Notes: generated from the sequence alone by a model not told the origin. Positions 47,043-59,280 are shown, counted from the first letter of the stretch. The stretch: 64,000 nucleotides of DNA from Corythoichthys intestinalis (GCF_030265065.1 NC_080410.1:49768398-49832397), one strand, 5' to 3'. Translations and numbers: made by a program.

Positions 47043-48033
47043 TGGAGATGTCCCGATCGATCGGGATGGATCGGGTCCGATCACGTCATTTTCAAAGTAT
47101 CGGAATCGGCAAAAAAATATCGGCCAAGCCTTTTTAAATTTTTTTTTTTTTTTAATTAAATCGTTTTCTAATTGTGTTTAACGTTACAGACATGATATGT
47201 TACACTCATCCAAAGTCTTTAGTTTAGGCTTATGGTAGGGGTATCAGATTTATCCCAATAACGGTGGTAAGTAATTTTTTTTTTAAATGTATCATGTTAA
47301 AATATTTTACGCAATTAATGCATGCGCTGCACGACCCATTCACGCATTATCGCACTCAATCTGTAATGGCGCCGTTTTACCTATATAGAGAGATAATAGG
47401 CAGCATAAAATGAGAAGAGTGAATTTTGACAGCCTTTGGAGCCTTTTTTTTAATTAGCTAAACCCTTACAATCCCTCTCCCTACGATTAGAAATATCGTG
47501 GGAAGCAATGTGGGGAAGAAAGGTAGTAATTGATCTTTTTCTCAACACCTTATGTTATTTCCCAACGCAGAGAAGATAGATCAATTGGTAGCACTACGCA
47601 CAGTCATGGTTCCACTTCCCATCATGCATTTGGGTTGAATGGCTGCAGTATCATTTACTGAAAGCTCAACAAATACACTAGATGGCAATATTTAGTCACA
47701 ATATACAAAGTCACAAGTCTTTCTATCCGTGGATCCCTCTCACAGAAAGAATGTTAATAATGTAAATGCCATCTTGAGGATTTATTGTCATAATAAACAA
47801 ATACAGTACTTATGTACTGTATGTTGAATGTATATATTCGTCCGAGTTTTATTAATTTTTTCTTAATGCAGTGCCAAAATGTATATGATCGGGAAAAATT
47901 ATCGGGAATGATCGGAATTGAATCGGGAGCCAAAAAAAGCAATCGGATCGGGAAATATCAGGATTGGCAGATACTCAAACTAAAACGATCAGGATCGGAT
48001 CGGGAGCAAAAAAACATGATCGGAACAACCCTA
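47043..48033. mobile_element. hAT MITE, TCCCGATC family, copy 4, upstream of gene 4
   Basis: Exact 8-base duplication TTTATAAT (47035-47042 and 48034-48041). Left end tggagatgtcccgatcgatc, right end, inward, tagggttgttccgatcatg. The gene 3 upstream has the related site atttacaattcttt (about 32440) without it. Confidence 0.85.
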
Positions 48034-48041
48034 TTTATAAT

Positions 48042-49084
48042 TCTTTCATAAGTCAATCTTAGGTCAACCAGTCCCCCATTTTTATAAAAAATGGTGTCAA
48101 TTGTTGATTCTTCATTTGTGCTGTGAAGTTTTGTTTGTGCTGTTAAGTTTTTAAGTTTATAGTTTTATAGTTAATTATACTTTTATAGTTTAATTTTGGG
48201 TGATGACGTCACGCAGACCCCCCATTTATTGCAAAATGGACCCAAAATAATGCCATTCGTTTATGCTACGTTTGTGCTCGTTTGTGCTGTAAAAAAAATT
48301 GTTTGTGCTGCTATCGTTTTATAGATACAAGTAGTCCCCGGTTTACGAATGAGTAACCCAGATTTCCAAGTAAATTGGAATTAACCCTTTAAATACTGCT
48401 AAACATCCTCTAAATTAAAAAAAAAAAAAAAAAACTATCCAAAAACATGTATTATACATCATTGTACTGTCCGTTGTCTGTAGACGTTGGAGCTAAAGTC
48501 CTAGCTCGACAGAAATGACGATGTCAGACATCCGTGTGGTTTGCTGATTTTATTCAGCTGTTCATGACATCAACACTTGCAGAATGAAACAAAAATAAAA
48601 TGTGAAGGAATGCCATAACAACAATAACAATGTATACATACAATGATGACTACCGTAATTTCCCGAATATAACGGCAACTTTTTTTCCCCAAAATCAACT
48701 TGTAAAATCATGGTGCGCATTCTAAACGGGTACATGGATGGAGACAGAAATATATATAAACTGATTTGTTTTTATTGACACGGCTACGCTGTGTTGAAGA
48801 AACGTATGCGGAGATCCGTTGCCGACCATTACGGTATGTGATGTCACCATTTTGTTTCAGTAATACTTCACTCTGATCGGCCGAATGTTTTCGTCTGTGT
48901 TAAATTCTGCTTTTTTCACTCTACATAAAGCACAGAATTTAGTTTCTTGAACTCATTTGAGTCAACGTTTATTGCAGCTCCGCAACTCGGACCATAACAA
49001 ACGTAACAAAACACTTCCTGTGTGTGTCAGTCAACTATATCTGTCCGTCGGGAAACTCAAACCCAAATAACAATATTTCCTATT
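48042..49084. other. Upstream region of gene 4, repeats only
   Basis: First part matches 32440-32570 upstream of gene 3. Later pieces include a gtagtccccggtttacgaat MITE end (about 48330) and taccgtaatttcccgaatat (about 48652), another MITE end. No gene recognised. Confidence 0.5.
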
Positions 49085-49187
49085 TGAGATGTCTCGATCG
49101 ATCGGCATCCCAATCAATCGGGTCCAATCACATCATTTTCAAAGTATCGGAATCGTCATAAAATATCGGACATGCCTTTTTTTAATA
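49085..49187. mobile_element. hAT MITE, TCCCGATC family, left fragment
   Basis: Reads gagatgtctcgatcgatcgg and aaagtatcggaatcg before a Tc1 element begins at a TA. The rest of the MITE is not found beyond the Tc1. Confidence 0.7.
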
Positions 49188-49189
49188 TA

Positions 49190-50784
49190 CAGTGCCTTGC
49201 AAAAGTATTCGGCCCCCTTGAACCTTGCGATCTTTCGCCACATTTCAGGCTTCAAACATAAATATATAAAATTTGAATTTTTTGTCAAGAATCAACAACA
49301 AGTGGGACACAATCGTGAAGTGGAACAAAATTTATTGGATAATTTAAACTTTTTTAACAAATAAAAAACTGAAAAGTGGGGCGTGCAATATTATTCGGCC
49401 CCTTGCGTTAATACGTTGTAGCGCCACCTTTTGCTCCAATTACAGCTGCAAGTCGCTTGGGATATGTTTCTATCAGTTTTGCACATCGAGAGACTGACAT
49501 TCTTGCCCATTCTTCCTTGCAAAACAGCTCGAGCTCAGTGAGGTTGAATGGAGAGTGTTTGTGAACAGCAGTCTTCAGCTCTTTCCACAGATTCTCCATT
49601 GGATTCAGGTCTGGACTTTGACTTGGTCATTCTAACACCTGGATACGTTTATTTTTTAACCATTCCATTGTAGACTTGGCTTTATGTTTTGGATCATTGT
49701 CCTGTTGGAAGATAAATCTCCGTCCCAGTCTCAGGTCTTGTGCAGATACCAACAGGTTTTCTTCTAGAATGTTCCTGTATTTGGCTGCATCCATCTTCCC
49801 GTCAATTTTAACCATCTTCCCTGTCCCTGCTGAAGAAAAGCAGGCCCAAACCATGATGCTGCCACCACCATGTTTGACAGTGGGGATGGTGTGTTCAGGG
49901 TGATGAGCTGTGTTGCTTTTATGCCAAACATATGGTTTTGCATTGTGGCCAAAAAGTTCAATTTTGGTTTCATCTGACCAGAGCACCTTCTTCCACATGT
50001 TTGGTGTGTCTTTTTATGGATATCTTTGAGAAATGGCTTTCTTCTTGCCACTCTTCCATAAAGGCCAGATTTATGCAGTGTACGACTGATTGTTGTCCTA
50101 TGGACAGACTCTCCCACCTCAGCTGTAGATCTCTGCAGTTCATCGAGAGTGATCATGGGCCTCTTGGCTGCATCTCTGATCAGTTTTCTGCTTGTTTGAG
50201 AAGAAAGTTTGGAAGGACGGCCGGGTCTTGGTAGATTTGCAGTGGTCTGATGCTCCTTCCATTTCAATATGATGGCTTGCACAGTGCTCCTTGAGATGTT
50301 TAAAGCTTGGGAAATCTTTTTGTATCCAAATCCGGCTTTAACCTTCTCCACAACAGTATCTGGGACCTGCCTGGTGTGTTCCTTGGTTTTCATAATGCTC
50401 TCTGCACTTTAAACAGAACCCCGAGACTATCACAGAGCAGGTGCATTTATACGGAGACTTGATTACACACAGGTGGATTCTATTTATCATCATCGGTCAT
50501 TTAGGACAACATTGGATCATTCAGAGATCCTCACTGAACTTCTGGAGTGAGTTTGCTGCACTGAAAGTAAAGGGGCCGAATAATATTGCACGCCCCACTT
50601 TTCAGTTTTTTATTTGTTAAAAAAGTTTAAATTATCCAATAAATGTTGTTCCACTTCACGATTGTGTCCCACTTGTTGTTGATTCTTGACAAAAAAATTA
50701 AATTTCATATCTTTATGTTTGAAGCCTGAAATGTGGCGAAAGGTTGCAAGATTCAAGGGGGCCGAATACTTTTGCAAGGCACTG
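49190..50784 (-). mobile_element. Tc1-like element A family, second copy, inactivated
   Basis: 1595 bp, flanked by TA, opposite in orientation to 32681-34305 and very similar to it. The transposase N-terminal part is open at 50393 down to about 50010. There a deletion removing the SRLKFATSHLGD-equivalent region shifts the frame, and a TGA replaces the Trp codon before PSQSPDLNP at about 49630. The C-terminus beyond is intact and reads TYPKRLAAVIGAKG, which shows the ending that copy 1 has lost. Confidence 0.88.
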
Positions 50785-50786
50785 TA

Positions 50787-51173
50787 TCGATAACCTTTTG
50801 GGATACAAAGTATCACGATATATCACCATTTCGATATTTTGTCACACCCCTACTCCCTGCCCAGGGGGTGTGGCTCTGTCCGTTTGGCCTGTCTCCGGCC
50901 CCGTCCACCTCTCTGGGGCAGCAGCCCTTCTATCGCCGGGGTCGTCGGCGGGGGCCTCCTGGGGTAGGGCTTGTTGTCCCCTGCCTATCTTTCACCCTGG
51001 CACCCACATACTCATTCATGCCTTTGGGGAGAGTCGGAACGGGGCCATACATTCCTTGATTTTACTGCTTCATACACCAAGGTTGTGGGATGGATGGGAC
51101 CCGCTGGGAAGAGGTGACTTCACAGTAGGCCCCGCCATTCCTGCACCCCTTTTACGCACCACATACATCATAC
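50787..51173. repeat. GC-rich interspersed repeat, unclassified
   Basis: Begins with a short hAT-like end (cgatattttgtcacaccccta), then a GC-rich stretch (tctccggccccgtccacc, gggagagtcggaacgggg) leading into the palindrome. The open frames on both strands have no recognisable domain. Confidence 0.4.
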
Positions 51174-52714
51174 TCCACAGGGGAGCTCTGGCAAGGGGCG
51201 GTGGGACGGCCAGCTGGGTAGAACTTCCACGCGGCAGTCCCACTGCCCTATGCCACAGTGGGTTAAAATAAAACGCAGGGGGAGGATTGACGGTCAGCAC
51301 ATATGGATAAAATCGAAAGGATACTTTCGTGTACAACAAGAGATGTCTCTTGAGACCAAGGAGAGGATGATCAAACTTCTTGAAGAAGGTAACGCTACAC
51401 GCATGGTTGCCAAAGATGTGGGCTGTTCACAGTCAGCTGTATCAAAAATTTGGACCAAGTACAAACATCATTGCAAGGTTGTTAAAGTTAAGCGTACTGG
51501 TAAACCGAGGAAGACATCCAAACGTCATGGCGAACAACTAAAGGCCATATGTCTTGAAAAGAGAAGATGTACAACAAGACAAATGAAGAAATGGGAGGAA
51601 GCTGGAGAATATGTGACAGAACTGTGCAAAATCGCCTAAAGGAAATGGAATTTTCATACAGAAAAATCATTGACAGACAAAAATGAACAAGACTGCAATG
51701 GGCTAATGAGAGGCAATCATGGTCTGTAAATGACTGGATGAAGGTTATTTTCAGTGATGAGTCAAGAATCTGCATTGGACAAGGTGATGATGCTGGAACT
51801 TTTGTTTGGTGCCGTTCCAGTGAGATTTACAAAGATGACTGCCTGAAGAAAACATCGAAATTCCCTCAGTCCTTGATGATATGGGGCTGCTTGTCAGGCA
51901 AATGGCTGTGGTTAAATCTTCAATAAATGCACGAGTTTACATAGAAATTTTAGACAGCTTTCTTATCCCTTCAATTGAAAATATGTTTGAGGATAATGAA
52001 ATCATTTTCCAAGAAGACACAAGTATAAAACTGTTAAAGCATTCCTCGGAGAAAGACTCATCCAGTCAATGTCATGGCCTGCAAATAGCCCAGATCTCAA
52101 CCCTATTGAAAACCTGTGGTAGAAATTGAAAAAAAAAAAGATCCACAGCAAGGCTCCGACCTGCAAGGATGATCTTGCAACTGCAATCAAAGATGATCCA
52201 GTCCATGCCTCAGAGACTGCAAACTCATAAAAGCCAGAGGTGGTACAACTAAATACTAGGGATGTGTTTTGATTGTTATTTCTTTGTTTGTTTCTCATGA
52301 TTCCATATATTTTTCCTCAGAATGGAGTGATTCTATATTTATTTCCCTGCACTTGCTCTATAAAAGTAACATTTACTGACCACCACAATGTTTTTTATTC
52401 ATTTCTTTTAGTGTTTCTGAATGCTAAAGAGTAGCGTTTTTTAACATTCAGTGTTTTTTCAAGCTTTTTAACTGAGTTTGTTCTACATAATAAAATGTCT
52501 GTGCGAGTGCTCTTTCGAGACTGGTGATTCCATACTTTTTGTTAGGGGTTGCACACGAAAGTATCCTTTCAATTTTATCCATATGTGCTGACCGTCAATC
52601 CTCCCCCTGCGTTTTATTTCAACCCATTGTGGCATAGGGGAGTGGGACCGCCGCATGGAAGTTCTACCCAGCTGCCCGTCCCACCGCCCCTCACCAGAGC
52701 TGCCCTGTGGTGAT
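51174..52714. repeat. Palindrome with about 160-base arms split by a Tc1 element
   Basis: Left arm about 51174-51333 and right arm about 52552-52714 are inverted copies (gggaggattgacggtcagca, catatggataaaat, ggatactttcgtg). A Tc1 relic lies exactly between them. Confidence 0.75.
51334..52551 (+). mobile_element. Tc1-like element G, decayed, at the palindrome centre
   Basis: The right end reads gattccatactttttgttag then gggttg; the left end is reduced to caac next to TA, the rest of the left terminus being deleted. A plus-strand transposase relic starts MSLETKERMIKLLEEGN at 51343, with VGCSQSAVSKIW as a helix-turn-helix, VIFSDESRIC and IIFQEDT for the two Asp blocks, and [11 protein letters not shown] for the Glu block, in several frames. 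It has at least three frame breaks and is dead. Confidence 0.8.
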
Positions 52715-53048
52715 GTAATGATGTACAGTAGACGTGCTGTGGTCCACATTGTCGCGGACAGCAAGGTGGGTGATAACTATGAATCCAAGCAGTTCTAGAA
52801 CGCAAGACGAGCAATTACCTCGCTTGACCACACGCGACCGAGAACGATCTTTGTGACCCACACGGAAGTCTTGGTGGCAGTCTTGGATACGTTTTTTTCA
52901 AAAAGGACATTTTAGAAATCCTAAATGAGTCCTGGACAAGATTCTGACCCAGATGAAGGATCTAGTATGAGTCGTGGTAAGGGAAACAAAAAAAAAAGCT
53001 CTAAGGCAAAGCAATGCAGTGAAAGCTGTATTTCGTTTGGATTTACTT

Positions 53049-54527
53049 TAGGGCTGCAGCTATCGAATATTTTAGTAGTTCAGGGGAAAGAAACCGTCAT
53101 CCCACACACCATATAATTGTTTGCATTAGTCTAACACATTCATCTAACTATTGTTTAAGCAGACTCCACTACATGCCCTTTGACACGGTAAAGTGAATCA
53201 CCTTATCCGGGCTAATGAGGGGCAGATGAGAAAATTGTACAGTTTCTCGTAGGCACCGTCTAACTGTTTGCATTACTCTAACAAACGTAATATAATTAAT
53301 CAGGAAATAGTATCATTTTCATATTTACGGCAGGACTGCACTACTAATATAAAATAAATAGCATACCATAGTTTAATGAGAAGAAATAGAAGAGATACAC
53401 AATGCCGTTTTATCACAGAAACCCAACGCGTGCGTCACAAACAAGATTGACGCACCAACTTTTGCAATCAGCTCTCCCAGCAAACTCCAAGGACAAAGCG
53501 CTTTGTCCTAAAACAAGTAGAGATAGCCCGGACAATAAAGTTGATAGCGGGCGTCCCATCCGCGCACGAACCTAAGCCGCCCAAAACCGGCCACAGAGGG
53601 GAAGACCCAAAAGCAACGCCCAGACACACTTTCGGACAGACCTTCGACACGGCCTGCTTCACCAAGGACTTTAAAAAGACTGGACACTGAGATAACACAG
53701 ATTTTTGCTGCTTGGAAACATGTAGCCTTGTTTTGATCCAGAATTGTCCCTCCGTCGTCTGTTTTTGCCTTGTTTTTTACCATTGTCGACGAATAAATTG
53801 TCAACCTGTTTTCGGTGAGTGTTCTTCAAACTTTTGAAACATGGAGTCAGTACAAAGGGTTAAAAAGAAGAGAATGCGCGAAGTTCAGCCTTCCCGGTTG
53901 GCGCGCGCAGAGGCAGCATCGGCAGAGCGGCACTTTGTTCAGCCGTTGCTGTTCCCGTGCACCTTGGCCGGGGGGGCGGATTTCAATGTAGTCGATTAAT
54001 CGATGGACTAGTTAGTTCGAATAACCAGGTAATCGGATAAGAAACATGAAAAATTAAAATACCTGAGCTGAGCCGCAACGTTTTTTGTTTTTTCTTAAAT
54101 GAGGATCTATGCACAACAAATGAACAATTGGCTAATTTACACAGAAAACGTTTGCTAGCTTTAATACTATAAAATGTTTTTTTTTTTTTTACAATGCTCT
54201 TAACAAATGGTTCAGACACATATTCCCACAAAAAATGGCTAAATATACCTATAAACCAAATTATGAATGCATTAAAAAACATAAGCTCAAACAAAAACTT
54301 AGCTTATATTGGTCTTAACAGGGTGCGGTTGGATTCAGCCATGTGAAAAAAGGCAGACCAGAGGGCAGTGTATCCACCCTAATCAATAAAACTAAATGCA
54401 AAGACTTTCAAAATAAACCATAACTTCGCCACTTTAATTAAACGAATACACGAAGCAACAAAATATAATTTGAATATTTTTTTTCGAAACGAGTACTCGA
54501 GTTAATCGATTAATTGTTGCAGCACTA
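53049..54527. mobile_element. hAT element with TAGGGCTGCA ends
   Basis: Exact 8-base duplication ATTTACTT (53041-53048 and 54528-54535). Ends tagggctgcagctatcgaat and, inward from the right, tagtgctgcaacaattaatc. The part after about 53988 (gtcgattaatcgatgg) is typical of this fish family. No transposase. It holds a 908-base insertion. Confidence 0.85.
53080..53987. repeat. 908-base insertion sharing sequence with TIMP introns 3
   Basis: Flanked by GTAGT on both sides (53075-53079 and 53988-53992). Its part at about 53250-53900 matches intron 3 of gene 1 and locus 2 (attactctaacaaacg, gaataaattgtcaacctg, gagtcagtacaaaggg). A 5-base duplication and an AATAAA followed by a conserved tail would suit a solo LTR-like remnant, but the ends are not a clear TG...CA pair. 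Confidence 0.45.
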
Positions 54528-54774
54528 ATTTACTTTCACCGGGGATGAGACGAAACCTACTCCATTGTGTCTCATGTTCCATCAAATATCACACTGAGTA
54601 ACTATAAATCTTAAGAAATTATATTATATTTAAATATATTTTAAAGAAAGTCGTTTTGGAACATTTTTAGTTAGTGGTGTGTCGCAAGATATTTTCCAAT
54701 GTAAAAACGTGCCGTGACTCAGAAAATGTTGAAAAACACTGCAATATACGTTCAATCCATTTGAACTGAGAAGA

Positions 54775-55135
54775 CTAACAGTGAATGAAGGAATGTTCTA
54801 GTCAACTAATGACAAACAATTCACAGTCAAACGCCAAACATTTGGATGTCTACCATTGTCAGTGGCTTTGTGTTTATAACTAAACTCTTACTTAATAAGG
54901 TTGTAGCCAAAAGCTGGTTTATCTTGAATATCTAGCTGTTTAAAGACAAAAAAATGAAAAACAAGGCTTTGTAAAATGCAACACAATCATTCAATTCACC
55001 CTGGCTGAGGAACGAGGAAGTAGCCATTAAGAAACGTCATACTGCATGAAGTACAGTACATTCCAAAAACATTTGGCAAGAGCATATTGTAATTATTTTA
55101 GGTCAAGTGATTTTGAAGACAGATGTGACAAGCTA
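54775..55135. repeat. Segment duplicated at 36668-37020
   Basis: Left half of the copy; the right half resumes after the foldback Tc1 at 56361. Confidence 0.7.
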
Positions 55136-56360
55136 CAGTGGGGCAAATAAGTATTTAGTCAACCACTAATTGTGCAAGTTCTCCCGCTTGAAAATATTAG
55201 AGAGGCCTGTAATTGTCAACATGGGTTAACCTCAACCATGAGAGACAGAATGTGGGAAAAAAAAACGAAAATCACATTGTTTGATTTTTAAAGAATTTAT
55301 TTGCAAATCAGTGTGGAAAATAAGTATTTGGTCAATACCAAAAGTTCATCTCAATACTTTGTTATGTACCCTTTGTTGGCAATAACGGAGGCCAAACGTT
55401 TTCTGTAACTCTTCACAAGCTTTTCACACACTGTTGCTGGTATTTTGGTCTCCTCTAGAGCAGTGATGTTTTGGGGCTGTCGTTGGGCAACACGGACTTT
55501 CAACTCCCTCCTCAGCCCGTGATGTCAAAACGATAACAAGAACGGGGAGCAAAACTCCCAGAACCACACGGGGGACCTAGTGAGTGACCTACAGAGAGCT
55601 GGGACCACAGTAACAAAGGCTGCTATCAGTAACACAATGCGCCGCAATGGACTCAAATCCTGCACTGCCAGACGTGTCCGCCTGCTGAAGAAAGTACACG
55701 TACAGGCCCGTATGCGGCTTGCTAGAGAGCATTTGGATGATCCAGAAGAGGACTGGGAGAATGTGTTATGGCCTGGACGTGTACTTTCTTCAGCAGGGGG
55801 ACACGTCTGGCAGTGCAGGATTTGACTCCCTGGTGGCGCATTGTGTTACTGATAGTAGCCTGTTACTCTGGTCGCAGCTCTCTGTAGGTCATTCACTAGG
55901 TCCCCCCGTGTGGTTCTGGGATTTTTGCTCCCCATTCTTGTTATCATTTTGACGCCACGGGGTGAAGAGGGAGTTGAAAGTCCGTGTTGCCCAACGACAG
56001 CCCCAAAACATCATTGCTCTAGAGGAGATATGCATGGAGGAGTGGGCCAAAATACCAGCAACAGTGTGTGAAAAGCTTGTGAGGAGTTACAGAAAACGTT
56101 TGGCCTCCCTTATTGCCAACTAAGGGTACATAACAAAGTATTGAGATGAGCTTTTGGTATTGACCAGATACTTATTTTCCACCATGATTTGCAAATAAAT
56201 TCTTTAAAAATCAAACAATGTGATTTTCTGTTTTTTTTCCCCACATTCTGTCTCTCATGGTTGAGGTTAACCCATGTTGACAATTACAGGCCTCTCTAAT
56301 ATTTTCAAGTGGGAGAACTTGCACAATTAGTGGTTGACTAAATACTTATTTGCCCCACTG
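55136..56360. mobile_element. Foldback Tc1 derivative, copy 2
   Basis: 1225 bp with TA flanks. The order of strands changes three times: a minus-strand transposase tail (about 55340-55515), a plus-strand middle (about 55515-55770, [13 protein letters not shown]), a minus-strand copy of the same middle (about 55770-55965), then a plus-strand tail to the end. It shares with copy 1 the odd junction cacggggtga(a/g)gagggagttgaaag at about 55952. There is no usable transposase. Confidence 0.8.
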
Positions 56361-57242
56361 TATGTGTAGCATTCTTCCTTGTGATCCCAACTTTGCAAAA
56401 ATTTGAAAAACATATTTTTCATGTTTAATAGTGCATTATTTGTAACTCAAAACATTTGAGAGATTGTTGTCCTTGGTTTGGATAAATTACCTCCCTTGAG
56501 TGTGTCTTTTACAGTACATGACACCGTCGCCCTACAGTTAGTCAACCGCACCAAATTAAATCACTCGTACATTTGGGTGAGTCAATCCCCTATCTTGAGA
56601 TACCTTCAGTCCTTTGGCTTTGCTTCAACCCTCGGCCCCCAGACGCGGAAGTGAGGCCAGTACCTCGCAAACCGTGCATAGTCTTGACTGGATGTCGACT
56701 CAGCTCCTGGGAACCCCGGTTGTCTTGCTATCCGGCTCGAAGGACCAGTAAAATGTCAATTTCAAGTACAAATCCTTTGGATGGCATTTATAAAATTACC
56801 CAAAATAAGCAGAAAAGGCACTCGGCTTTTAAGAAACTTGCAAGAAGAACTGAAGAGCTATACAATGCTATACTAGACTACATAATACAGTCCGTTTTTG
56901 GCAGCCCTTTTATTTTTCGAATTAGTCTTAGTCTTTTGGACGGTATAACTTTTTAGTTTTAGTCATATTTTGGTCATTTCAAAATGTGTTTGTCTTCGAC
57001 CCGTTTTTGTTGACGAAATCTCAGAGTAATTTCTTCTAATTTAAGTCTACGTTTACGCGATAATTTAGTCTGTAAAATTGGAAACTTTCATTCCAAAAAT
57101 AAATCAAATTCAAAAAAAGGTTTCCAAGTTCCAACTATTTCAAATGAACGTTGAGAGACGAGCGCATATTATAGCATCTACAAATCTGTAACATGACAAT
57201 ACACACTCAGCAGGAAAACATTGCATTATTTTCAATTAAGTA
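56361..57242. other. Repeat-rich stretch without a gene
   Basis: 56361-56500 continues the duplicated segment. About 56900-57240 is a repeat also present in introns 3 of genes 3 and 4 (ggcagccctttt, agtcttttggacgg, tttttgttgacgaaat). The open frame at 56573-56956 shows no domain. Confidence 0.45.
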
Positions 57243-58787
57243 CAGTAGGCCAAATAAGTATTTAGTCAACCACTAATTGTGCAAGTTCTCCCACTTGAAA
57301 ATATTAGAGAGGCCTGTAATTGTCAACATGGGTAAACCTCAACCATGAGAGACAGAATGGGGGGTATCACATTGTTTGATTTTTAAATAATTTATGTGCA
57401 AATCATGGTGGAAAATACGTATTTGGTCAATACCAAAAGTTCATTTCAATACTTTATTTTGTACCCTTTGTCGGCAATAATAGAGGCCAAACGTTTTCTG
57501 TAACGCTTCACAAGCTTTTCACACACTGTTGCTGGTATTTTGGCCCATTCCTCCATGCAGATCTCCTCTAGAGTACTGATGTTTTGGGGCTGTCGTTGGG
57601 CAACACGGACTTTCAACTCCCTCCGCAGATTTTCTATGGGGTTGAGATCTGGAGACTGGCTAGGCCATTCCAGGACCTTGAAATGCTTCTTACGAAGCCA
57701 CTGCTTTGTTGTCCTGGCTGTGTGTTTGGGATCATTGTCATGCTGAAAGACCCACCCACGTCTCATCTTCAACGCCCTTGCTGATGGAAGGAGATTTTCA
57801 CTTAAAATCTCTCGATACATGGCCACATTCATTCTTTCCTTTACACGGATCAGTCGTCCTGGTCCCTTTGCAGAAAACCAGCCCCAAAGCATGATGTTTC
57901 CACCCCCATGCTTCACAGTTGGTATGGTGTTCTTCAGATGCAATTGAGTATTCTTTCCCCTCCAAACACAAGAACCTGTGTTTCTAATAAAAAGTTCTAT
58001 TTTGGTTTCATCTGACCATAACACATTCTCCCATTCCTCTTCTGGATCATCCAAATGCTCTCTAGCAAACTGTAGACGGGCCTGGACGTGTACTGGCGTC
58101 AGCAGGGGGACACGTCTAGCAGTGCAGGATTTGAGTCCCTGGCGGCGCATTGTGTTACTGATAGTAGCCTTTGTTACTGTGGTCCCAGCTCTCTGTAGGT
58201 CATTCACTAGGTCCCCCGTGTGGTTCTGGGATTTTTGCTCACCGATCTTGTTATCATTTTAACGCCACGGGGTGAGATCTTGCATGGAGCCCCAGATCGA
58301 GGGAGCTTATCAGTGATCTTGTATGTCTTCCATTTTCTAATAATTGCTCCCACAGTTGATTTCTTTACACCAAGCGTTTTACCTATTGCAGATTGATTCT
58401 TCCCAGCCTGGTGCAGGTCTACAATTTTGTCTCTGGTGTCCTTCGACAGCTCTTTGGTCTTGGCCATAGTGGAGTTTGGAGTGTGACTGACTGAGGTCGT
58501 GGACAGGTGTCTTTTATATCGATAATGAGTTAAAACAGGTGTCATTAATACAGCCTCGTTAGAAGTTAGACCTCTTTGACACCCAGAAATCTTGCTTGTA
58601 GGTGACCAAAATACTTATTTTCCACACTAATTTCTTTAAAAATGAAAACAATGTGATTTTTTTTTCCACCCACATTGTCTCTCATGGTTGAGGTTTACCC
58701 ATGTTGACAATTACAGGCCTCTCTAATATTTTCAAGTGGGAGAACTTGCACAATTAGTGGTTGACTAAATACTTATTTGCCCCACTG
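57243..58787 (-). mobile_element. Tc1-like element C, full length, one frameshift
   Basis: Ends cagtaggccaaataagtatt and its complement (cagtggggcaaataag on the right); left flank TA, right flank TT. The transposase starts at about 58467 ([20 protein letters not shown]), with a helix-turn-helix ([20 protein letters not shown]), then [22 protein letters not shown] and [11 protein letters not shown], ending [11 protein letters not shown] at 57446. A single one-base loss in a C run near 58207 breaks the frame between TRGT and [10 protein letters not shown]. It is the intact relative of the two foldback derivatives. Confidence 0.88.
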
Positions 58788-58851
58788 TTTATGCAAGTAG
58801 CAATAACTCCACAGAGAAAAAAAACAACACCTTTTCTTTCTCATTTTGAGT

Positions 58852-58857
58852 TTTATT
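58852..58857 (-). promoter_or_regulatory. Poly(A) signal AATAAA of TIMP gene 5
   Basis: AATAAA on the minus strand starts six bases after the stop codon. Confidence 0.5.
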
Positions 58858-58862
58858 CAGAG

Positions 58863-59249
58863 TTAATGAATCTCTTTTTGGCCTCTGTACCAGGCACAAG
58901 AACCGTTTTTTCCCTTGATGCAAGCGAAGTTTTGGGCCTGCTCGCCATGGGTTTCCCGCACCAGAAGAAAATCTACCCACCAGCACTGTTTTGGGCCGCT
59001 CGAGCCGCACGGGAAGGAGTAGCATCTCTTGATCTGTTGGCAAAAGTATATGTTGGCATGACGCTGGAAAGCTTTTTCTATTGTGGCTACAATTGCATTC
59101 CAAGCAAATGCATCCTTTGTTTCTACCTTGCAGTCACAGCCCATTTGGTAATGTTGCAACAAGTTCTTTTGCGTGGCACTCAAGGCCTCCCATGGCTCAA
59201 GGAAGTCACACGAGGAGATGTGGAGTGTGCCATCATGATCAAGTGTGGC

Positions 59250-59280
<31 letters not shown>

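Noticed and set aside
50744-51271. 175-codon plus-strand open frame
   Set aside because: Starts in a Tc1 end and runs through a GC-rich repeat; no domain.
55580-55825. Separate plus-strand Tc1 element
   Set aside because: It is the inverted middle of the foldback element 55136-56360 and has no ends of its own.
56573-56956. 127-codon open frame
   Set aside because: Spans a repeat shared with TIMP introns; the translation shows no known motif.
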